Shown: piece by piece, positions 5,286 through 10,390 of the stretch
Position numbering within the stretch: the stretch's first letter is position 1
Layout of the letters: every line of letters starts with the position of its first letter
Assembly: GCA_964390295.1 (NCBI GenBank)
Contig: CAYMHR010000042.1
Span: 1-10,390, forward strand
From: RGIG3009 sp964390295
GTDB taxonomy: Bacteria; Bacillota; Clostridia; Oscillospirales; Acutalibacteraceae
DNA: 10,390 nucleotides
Direction of reading: 5' to 3'
Program-made: the position numbers and the translations under genes
Notes under the pieces: model-generated
What the model saw: the letters and a program-made list of their open reading frames with translations, nothing else
What the model was told of the DNA's origin: nothing
The model's database searches: none

Positions 5286-6644
5286 TTATGCCTGTTCGCC
5301 TAGCTGCTCGCGGATGACCGTTGCCACCGTTTCGGCTTGTTCACGCACCTGTGCGACGTTTTCGCCTTCCGCCATCACGCGAATCAGCGGCTCGGTTCCG
5401 GACGGCCGAACGACAATTCGTCCACCGCTTCCCAGCGCTTGTTCTGCCGCCCGAACGGCCGCCTTCACCGCGCTGTTGGTAAAGAAATGTCGCTTGCCAT
5501 CGGCGCTGACCGGCAAATTGACGCTGTACTGCGGATACGGCGGCATGACCTGCGCCAGCTCCCGCAAGGAACGTCCGCACCGCTTGAGATACGACAGCAA
5601 CTGTACGGCGGTCAACTGTCCGTCGCCGGTTGTGGCAAAATCGCGAAAGATAATGTGCCCCGACTGCTCACCGCCGAACGAATAATTCCCCAGCAACATT
5701 TCCTCCAGCACAAAGCGATCCCCCACCTTGGTCGCAATAAATTTCAGCCCGTGCTGTTCGCAAAACCTCGTAAACCCGAAGTTGGTGAGAATCGTTCCGA
5801 CCACGGTATTCCCTCGTAGCTTGCCGCGTTCCTGCAGGTCCAACGCACAAATGGCCATGATCCGATCGCCATCGACGACGGTGCCGTCGCCGTCCACGCA
5901 TAAGCACCGATCAGCGTCACCATCAAAAGCGATCCCCAATTCACAGCCCCGTTCCTTGACAAATTCCGAAAGCCGTTCCAGATGCGTCGATCCGCATTGC
6001 TCGTTGATGTTGACCCCGTCGGGATCGCTCGACAAAATTTCGACGCGGCATCCCAGCTCACTAAACAACTGCCGTGCCGTCACCGACGCCGCGCCGTTGG
6101 CACAGTCCACCGCGACGTACGTTCCTTCCGGCATATACAGCGCCGTGCTTTTCAAATGGTCGATATAATCCCTCGCCGCCCGTGAAGCCACCGTGACGCG
6201 ACCGATTTCATTGCCGGTCGGCTTGGGATACTCGGTTTGCCGGCGCAACACCAGCGTCTCGATTTCCTCCTCCAACACGTCCGGCAATTTATACCCGTCT
6301 CCGCTGAACAGCTTAATTCCGTTAAACGTTGCCGGATTGTGTGACGCCGACACCACGATCCCGGCATCCGCCTTATATTTCCCCACCAAATACGCAACGG
6401 CCGGCGTTGGGATCACCCCCAACTGAATCACGTCGGCGCCCACTGAGCACAAGCCGGCCGTTAGCGCCGCCACCAGCATATCTGCCGATGCCCGCGTGTC
6501 CGTGCCGATTGCCAGTACCGGACGACGACGGCCGTCCTTAGCCAGCACCAGCGCCGCCGCACGGCCGATTTGCATGGCCAGCTCGGCGTTCAGCTCCGTG
6601 TTGGCAACGCCGCGCACCCCGTCCGTTCCAAACAGTCGTCCCAT
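5286..6644 (-). CDS. glmM: Phosphoglucosamine mutase
   Basis: Cytoplasmic alpha-D-phosphohexomutase converting glucosamine-6-phosphate to glucosamine-1-phosphate, on the route to UDP-GlcNAc, peptidoglycan and teichoic acids. At 452 residues it has the usual GlmM length. Diagnostic elements are the N-terminal GRLFGTDGVRG (2-12), the active-site serine loop VVSASHNP (97-104) with phospho-Ser101, metal loop DGDADR (241-246), sugar-binding GGEQSGH (324-330), and phosphate-binding RPSGTEP (413-419). The ATG (6642-6644) is preceded by GGAGG lying in the last codons of the upstream acetyltransferase gene. The two genes are one base apart, so translation is probably coupled. A terminator follows directly. 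No missing catalytic residue is seen. Confidence 0.97.
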   Translation of the reverse strand: MGRLFGTDGVRGVANTELNAELAMQIGRAAALVLAKDGRRRPVLAIGTDTRASADMLVAALTAGLCSVGADVIQLGVIPTPAVAYLVGKYKADAGIVVSASHNPATFNGIKLFSGDGYKLPDVLEEEIETLVLRRQTEYPKPTGNEIGRVTVASRAARDYIDHLKSTALYMPEGTYVAVDCANGAASVTARQLFSELGCRVEILSSDPDGVNINEQCGSTHLERLSEFVKERGCELGIAFDGDADRCLCVDGDGTVVDGDRIMAICALDLQERGKLRGNTVVGTILTNFGFTRFCEQHGLKFIATKVGDRFVLEEMLLGNYSFGGEQSGHIIFRDFATTGDGQLTAVQLLSYLKRCGRSLRELAQVMPPYPQYSVNLPVSADGKRHFFTNSAVKAAVRAAEQALGSGGRIVVRPSGTEPLIRVMAEGENVAQVREQAETVATVIREQLGEQA

Positions 6645-6645
6645 T

Positions 6646-7305
6646 TTAATTCCTCCGTTTCACCAGATTTCCGGCCGCCTTATAAATATATCCGGCCGGC
6701 ACCAGTCCGCGAACACTGCATAACGGATAAATCTGTGCGTTGGGTCCCACCACGGTACCCGGATTCAGCACGCAACCGCATCCGAGCTCAACGCCGTCGC
6801 CGATCATAGCGCCGCACTTGTTCAGACCGGTAGCAATCTGCCGTTCGCCGTCGCGAACGATCACCGGTGAGCGATCGCTTTTGACATTGGACGTGACGGC
6901 ACCGGCACCGAAGTGCGCCCGATACCCCACGACGGAATCTCCGATATAATTGTAGTGCGGTGCCTGTACGCTATCAAACAGAAGCGCGTTTTTCAGCTCC
7001 GTGGAATTTCCCACCACCGCTCCGCGGCCAATCATTACCCGACCGCGTACGAATGCGCCGACACGAATTTCCGCCTCCTCGTCCACAATACACGGACCGA
7101 TGATCTCCGCCGACGCGGCCACCTTGGCGGTGCGCGCGATCCAAACCGCTTTTTTCACTTGTTCAAACCGATCCGACGGCAACTGTTCTCCCATTCGGCA
7201 TAGATGCTCACCCAAGCGGGGCAACAACTGCCACGGATACGGATATTGCCGTAAAATCGAGCCAAAACGACTTTGCTTCAGGTCAAATAACTCGTTTGTC
7301 AACAA
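6646..7305 (-). CDS. Left-handed beta-helix acetyltransferase, GlmU C-domain-like
   Basis: A 219-residue protein whose residues about 55-205 are hexapeptide repeats of a left-handed beta-helix (for example VRGRVMIGRGAVVGN at 87-101 and LNPGTVVGPNAQIYP at 180-194). The run ELKNALL (103-109) then APHYNYIGDSVVG (115-127), with FGAGAVTSN (132-140), lines up with the acetyltransferase half of GlmU. His117 matches the catalytic His363 of the E. coli enzyme. The N-terminal uridylyltransferase domain is absent and replaced by about 50 unrelated residues. The position immediately upstream of glmM suggests it N-acetylates glucosamine-1-phosphate with acetyl-CoA. The start is TTG (7303-7305): an in-frame TGA lies 18 bases upstream, no ATG is available near it, and GGAG stands ten bases away. 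A second TTG follows at 7300-7302. The function is by analogy; another sugar acetyltransferase role is possible. Confidence 0.82.
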   Translation of the reverse strand: MLTNELFDLKQSRFGSILRQYPYPWQLLPRLGEHLCRMGEQLPSDRFEQVKKAVWIARTAKVAASAEIIGPCIVDEEAEIRVGAFVRGRVMIGRGAVVGNSTELKNALLFDSVQAPHYNYIGDSVVGYRAHFGAGAVTSNVKSDRSPVIVRDGERQIATGLNKCGAMIGDGVELGCGCVLNPGTVVGPNAQIYPLCSVRGLVPAGYIYKAAGNLVKRRN

Positions 7306-7504
7306 CGTTCGCTCACTCCATCACCCACTTTTTCAGTTGGCATCATTCATCAACGTCGCGTTCTCATTTCCACAACGTTTCCGTATTGCTTATGTTTCCC
7401 TCCGTTTGGCGTTTTATCCGGCACAACTCCATCGTGCCACGTTTTTTCTTGACCCTGCCGAAAAACGCTGGTATACTGGTACTAATATCACAGGAGGAAT
7501 CTCT
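7306..7504. other. Divergent intergenic region between the acetyltransferase-glmM operon and the flavoprotein pair
   Basis: About 200 bases separate the two divergent units. The right third holds a clear plus-strand promoter. For the minus-strand acetyltransferase-glmM operon no convincing -35/-10 pair is visible. A small hairpin (GGCAC at 7420-7424 with GTGCC at 7434-7438) followed by six T at 7442-7447 lies just upstream of the plus-strand -35. Its role is unknown. No T-box or riboswitch motif was recognised. Confidence 0.5.
7449..7477 (+). promoter_or_regulatory. Promoter of the two-flavoprotein operon
   Basis: -35 TTGACC (7449-7454), 17-base spacer, -10 TATACT (7472-7477). Transcription would start near 7484, with AGGAGG at 7492-7497 and ATG at 7505, giving a very short leader of about 21 bases. 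Confidence 0.85.
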
Positions 7505-8743
7505 ATGTCTCGTTGTTGTGAAATTGCTATCGTCGGCGGCGGCGCATCCGGCTTGGCCGCGGCCGTGTTTTGTGCACGCCAATGCGGCGGTGATCGGGTC
7601 GTCCTGCTGGAAAAGCAGGCACGCGTCGGGAAAAAGCTGTTGGCAACCGGCAACGGCATCTGTAATATCACCAACCGCCACGCCACCGTCGCCCACTACC
7701 ACGGCGAAGGCGCGGCTGCCTTTGTGCGTCCGGCACTGGAAGCCTTTCCGCCTGCCGCCGCTACGGAGTTTTTTCGTTCCATCGGCGTGTTGTGCGCACC
7801 GCGTGAAGCAGGGCGCGAATATCCGCTCTGTCAGCAAGCCGGTGCCGTTTTGGACAGCCTGCGGCTAGAGCTGGCACGCCTGAACGTGACCGAGCACTGC
7901 AACGTCACCGTCCACCGTATTACGCCCGACAAGGACGGATTTTCACTGGCGCTGAATACCGGCGACGTCGTTCACGCCCGCCGCGTCGTTTTGGCCACCG
8001 GCGGTGCAGCCGCCCCGACGTTGGGAGGCTCCTCCGACGGTTACGCGCTGGCTACGGCGCTCGGCCATCGCAAAACGCCGCTGTTCCCCTCCATCGTCCA
8101 GGTGCGAACCGACACCACCTTCGTGCGCGCCATGAAGGGGCTTCGCACGGATGCCACCGTCACCTTTTGCCTCAACGGACAACCGCTCCGCTCCCACACC
8201 GGCGAGCTGCTGTTTACCGAATACGGCATTTCCGGCCCGGCAGTCATGCAAATTTCGCGTGACGTCGGTGATTGGGAACGACGTAAGCTCGGCACCATGA
8301 CCGCTCAAATCGATCTGCTTCCCTCCATTGACAAGCTCTCGCTGTTGACATTGCTGTCGGAGCGTCGTCACCTTCAGCGCACGGCCTCCGATTTTCTCAC
8401 CGGCCTGCTCAACAAGCGCATCGGGCAAACCGTGTGCCGGATGGCAGGGCTGACGTTAGAAACGCCGACAGACACCCTCGCTTCCGGCACGTTGCACCGT
8501 CTGGCCGACACCATCAAGGGAATGACTCTCCCCGTGCTCGGTACGCAGGGGCTTTCCGGCGCCCAAGTCACCGCCGGCGGCATCGCCACCGACGACGTAG
8601 ACCCACATACCATGGCATCCCGTCGCGTGCCCGGTCTGTACCTGATCGGTGAAATGCTGGATGTTGACGGAGACTGCGGCGGATTTAATTTGCAGTGGGC
8701 GTGGGCTTCGGCCTATTTGGCGGCAAAGGCGGTGACGGCATGA
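7505..8743 (+). CDS. HI0933/BaiN-family FAD-dependent oxidoreductase
   Basis: A 412-residue cytoplasmic flavoprotein of the HI0933-like (YhiN/BaiN) family. FAD is bound by the N-terminal dinucleotide fold, GGGASG (11-16), with the ribose-binding acidic end at LLEK (34-37). The family signature GKKLLATGNGICNITN spans 42-57. Further motifs are VLATGGAAAPTLG (162-174), GELLFTEYGISGPAV (233-247), VTAGGI (355-360), and the C-terminal flavin-closing segment GEMLDVDGDCGGFNLQWAW (382-400). The ATG at 7505 has an ideal AGGAGG eight bases upstream; the open frame continues further 5' but runs through promoter sequence. Members have been called bile-acid 7-dehydroxylation reductase (BaiN) or aminoacetone oxidase-like, but most have no proven substrate, so no specific reaction is claimed. 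The stop overlaps the next start by 4 bases (ATGA). Confidence 0.92.
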   Translation: MSRCCEIAIVGGGASGLAAAVFCARQCGGDRVVLLEKQARVGKKLLATGNGICNITNRHATVAHYHGEGAAAFVRPALEAFPPAAATEFFRSIGVLCAPREAGREYPLCQQAGAVLDSLRLELARLNVTEHCNVTVHRITPDKDGFSLALNTGDVVHARRVVLATGGAAAPTLGGSSDGYALATALGHRKTPLFPSIVQVRTDTTFVRAMKGLRTDATVTFCLNGQPLRSHTGELLFTEYGISGPAVMQISRDVGDWERRKLGTMTAQIDLLPSIDKLSLLTLLSERRHLQRTASDFLTGLLNKRIGQTVCRMAGLTLETPTDTLASGTLHRLADTIKGMTLPVLGTQGLSGAQVTAGGIATDDVDPHTMASRRVPGLYLIGEMLDVDGDCGGFNLQWAWASAYLAAKAVTA

Positions 8744-10329
8744 TTGAAATTACCGGCTTGCGCCTGCCGCTCTCCTATACCGAACGCGATTTGCGCCGTC
8801 AGGCGGCCGATCGTTTGGGCGTTTCAGAGGGCAGCTTGCTCACCTGCCGGCTTCACCGCCGCTCGGTGGATGCCCGCAAGAAGCCTCGGTTGGTATTTGA
8901 AATTGCCGTGATCGTCACCGTCGATCGTGAAGCGGAGGTCCTTGCCGCCTGTCATCATCCGTCGGTCAAGCCCTACTGCCCGACCACGTTACCGTTGCCG
9001 ACCGTCTCGGCTTCGCCCACCCACCGACCCGTCGTTGTCGGCAGTGGCCCGGCCGGACTGTTTGCCGCGCTGGTGCTGGCACGCGCCGGGTTGCGTCCGC
9101 TGTTGATCGAGCGCGGAGAGCCCGTAGAACGCCGCACCGAAGCCGTCGCGCGTTTTCGCCAAACCGGCGTGCTGGACCTCCACTCCAACGTTCAGTTCGG
9201 GGAAGGTGGTGCCGGCACCTTTTCCGACGGCAAGCTAAACACCGGCATCCGCGATCCGCGTTGCCGGTTTGTGCTGGAAACGCTGGTGGCCGCCGGTGCC
9301 CCCGATGAAATTTTATGGCAGGCCAAGCCACACGTCGGTACCGACCGTTTGATCGCCGCCGTAAAGGGGCTACGACGGCAAATCGTCGCCCTGGGCGGTG
9401 AAGTTCGGTTTGAAACGCAGTTGATCGGCCTTCACTGTGAAAATCAACAACTAACCGGCATCACGCTCCGTACGGCTCACGGAACCGAAGAGCTTTCCTG
9501 CGAGCAGGTGATTCTTGCCATTGGCCACAGCGCGCGCGATACGATCGCCATGCTGTACGAAAACGGCGTACCCATGGAGAAAAAGCCCTTTGCCGTCGGC
9601 GTTCGCATCGAGCATCCGCGTGAATGGATCGACCGGGCTCAATACGGAACCGCCGCCGGACACCCGGCACTCGGCGCGGCGGATTACAAATTGCACGTTG
9701 CTCCGCCGCACGGACGGGGCGTGTACACCTTTTGTATGTGTCCGGGCGGTGAGGTGATCGCCGCCGCATCCGAGGAAGGTGGCGTTGCCGTCAACGGCAT
9801 GAGTGCTTTTGCGCGGGATGCCCGCAACTCCAACAGCGCCCTGCTGGTCGGTGTCACGCCGGAGGATACCCCCGGCGATTCGCCGCTGGCAGGCATCACC
9901 CTGCAACAGCAAATGGAACGCCGTGCGTATCGTCTCGGCGGCGGCTCCTATCGCGCCCCGGTACAGCTCGTCGGTGATTTTTGCGTCGACCGCGCCACCA
10001 AAGCCCTGGGCGACGTGGAACCCTCCTATCGTCCCGGCGTTACCCCCTGCGATCTGCGCGAGTGTTTGCCGCCCTTTGTCGCGCACTCATTAAAGCTCGC
10101 CTTGCCGGAATTCGGCAAGCGGCTCCGCGGCTTTGACCGTTACGACGCCGTCCTGACCGGCGTAGAATCCCGCAGTTCCTCGCCCGTTCGGCTTCTCCGC
10201 GACGAACAATGCCAATCCGCTGTGCGCGGCCTGTTTCCCTGCGGCGAAGGTGCCGGCTACGCCGGCGGTATCACCTCGGCGGCGGTAGACGGAATTCGTT
10301 GCGCTACCGCCCTGATAAATTCTCTGTAA
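8740..10329 (+). CDS. COG2509-type FAD-dependent dehydrogenase, substrate unknown
   Basis: A 529-residue flavoprotein of the uncharacterised FAD-dependent dehydrogenase group COG2509. Residues 1-75 form a small alpha/beta domain typical of this group (the LPLSYTERDLRRQAADRLGV start and the KKPRLVFEIAV strand). Then comes the FAD fold with VVVGSGPAGLFAALVLARAG (98-117) and the glutamate at LIERGE (122-127). Family blocks follow: FGEGGAGTFSDGKLNTG (153-169), ILAIGHSARDT (258-268), FCMCPGGEV (331-339), GVESRSSSPVRLLRD (474-488), and the C-terminal GLFPCGEGAGYAGGI (497-511). The ATG at 8740-8742 overlaps the stop of the preceding gene; the ribosome binding site is weak, so translational coupling is likely. 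A longer frame from 8695 would only re-read the end of the upstream gene. The C-M-C motif (332-334) and Cys501 could be redox-active, but this is inference. Confidence 0.92.
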   Translation: MIEITGLRLPLSYTERDLRRQAADRLGVSEGSLLTCRLHRRSVDARKKPRLVFEIAVIVTVDREAEVLAACHHPSVKPYCPTTLPLPTVSASPTHRPVVVGSGPAGLFAALVLARAGLRPLLIERGEPVERRTEAVARFRQTGVLDLHSNVQFGEGGAGTFSDGKLNTGIRDPRCRFVLETLVAAGAPDEILWQAKPHVGTDRLIAAVKGLRRQIVALGGEVRFETQLIGLHCENQQLTGITLRTAHGTEELSCEQVILAIGHSARDTIAMLYENGVPMEKKPFAVGVRIEHPREWIDRAQYGTAAGHPALGAADYKLHVAPPHGRGVYTFCMCPGGEVIAAASEEGGVAVNGMSAFARDARNSNSALLVGVTPEDTPGDSPLAGITLQQQMERRAYRLGGGSYRAPVQLVGDFCVDRATKALGDVEPSYRPGVTPCDLRECLPPFVAHSLKLALPEFGKRLRGFDRYDAVLTGVESRSSSPVRLLRDEQCQSAVRGLFPCGEGAGYAGGITSAAVDGIRCATALINSL

Positions 10330-10349
10330 ATTTACTCTGTTGCGCATAC

Positions 10350-10390
10350 AAAACGGCGTACACGCTTTTTCAAAGTGTGTACGCCGTTTT
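10350..10390 (+). terminator. Terminator of the flavoprotein operon at the window edge
   Basis: A 14-base perfect stem (10350-10363 with 10377-10390) extends inward by five more pairs (one G-T) to a 3-base loop at 10369-10371. The last four window bases are T, and any longer T-tract would lie outside. The hairpin starts 20 bases after the stop codon at 10327-10329. Confidence 0.85.

Noticed and set aside
7420..7447. Small hairpin plus T-run as a plus-strand terminator
   Set aside because: The stem is only five pairs with a 9-base loop, the T-run is three bases away, and there is no plus-strand gene upstream to terminate.
7306..7504. T-box or riboswitch in front of the acetyltransferase-glmM operon
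   Set aside because: No T-box sequence, glmS-type ribozyme core or other recognisable aptamer motif could be found by eye.

Overview
The window looks like chromosomal DNA from an uncultured or gut-type member of the Clostridia (Oscillospiraceae/Ruminococcaceae-like). This is inferred from three things. Base composition is moderately GC-rich. The gene families are an NhaC-type antiporter, a HI0933/BaiN-type flavoprotein, a COG2509 flavoprotein and a TtcA-like PP-loop enzyme. The signals are sigma-A-like promoters, strong AGGAGG-type ribosome binding sites and compact intrinsic terminators. There are eight protein-coding genes, no RNA genes, no CRISPR and no mobile element. No gene-free stretch exceeds about 200 bases.

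Layout. (1) 1-962, minus: 5' part of an NhaC-family Na+/H+ antiporter running off the left edge, with a near-consensus promoter at 1016-1044. (2) 1093-3099, minus: a two-gene operon of a sugar-1-phosphate nucleotidyltransferase followed by a NahK-like N-acetylhexosamine 1-kinase, ending in a hairpin terminator. (3) 3278-4294, plus: galE, divergent from that operon across a 178-bp intergenic region with two promoters and several repeats. (4) 4313-5221, minus: a TtcA-family PP-loop gene convergent with galE. Its 5' end carries a perfect in-frame 162-bp tandem duplication that includes its own start site and P-loop. (5) 5286-7305, minus: glmM preceded by a GlmU-C-like left-handed beta-helix acetyltransferase, 1 base apart. 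(6) 7505-10329, plus: two FAD-dependent oxidoreductases of different families overlapping by 4 bases, followed by a long terminator at the right edge.

How the genes fit together. NahK, the nucleotidyltransferase and GalE form a plausible salvage route: free GlcNAc/GalNAc to the 1-phosphate, then to the UDP-sugar, then C4 epimerisation. GalE has Cys299 where the E. coli enzyme has the gatekeeper Tyr299, which fits use of N-acetylated UDP-sugars. GlmM and the acetyltransferase are two steps of the de novo route towards the same UDP-GlcNAc pool. The two flavoproteins are probably co-expressed, but their substrates cannot be read from sequence.

I see no clearly new defence, mobile or secretion system. 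The most unusual feature is the duplication in the TtcA-like gene, which gives one frame with two start sites and two P-loops. Next come the packed terminator/promoter junctions and the repeat-rich galE/nucleotidyltransferase intergenic region.
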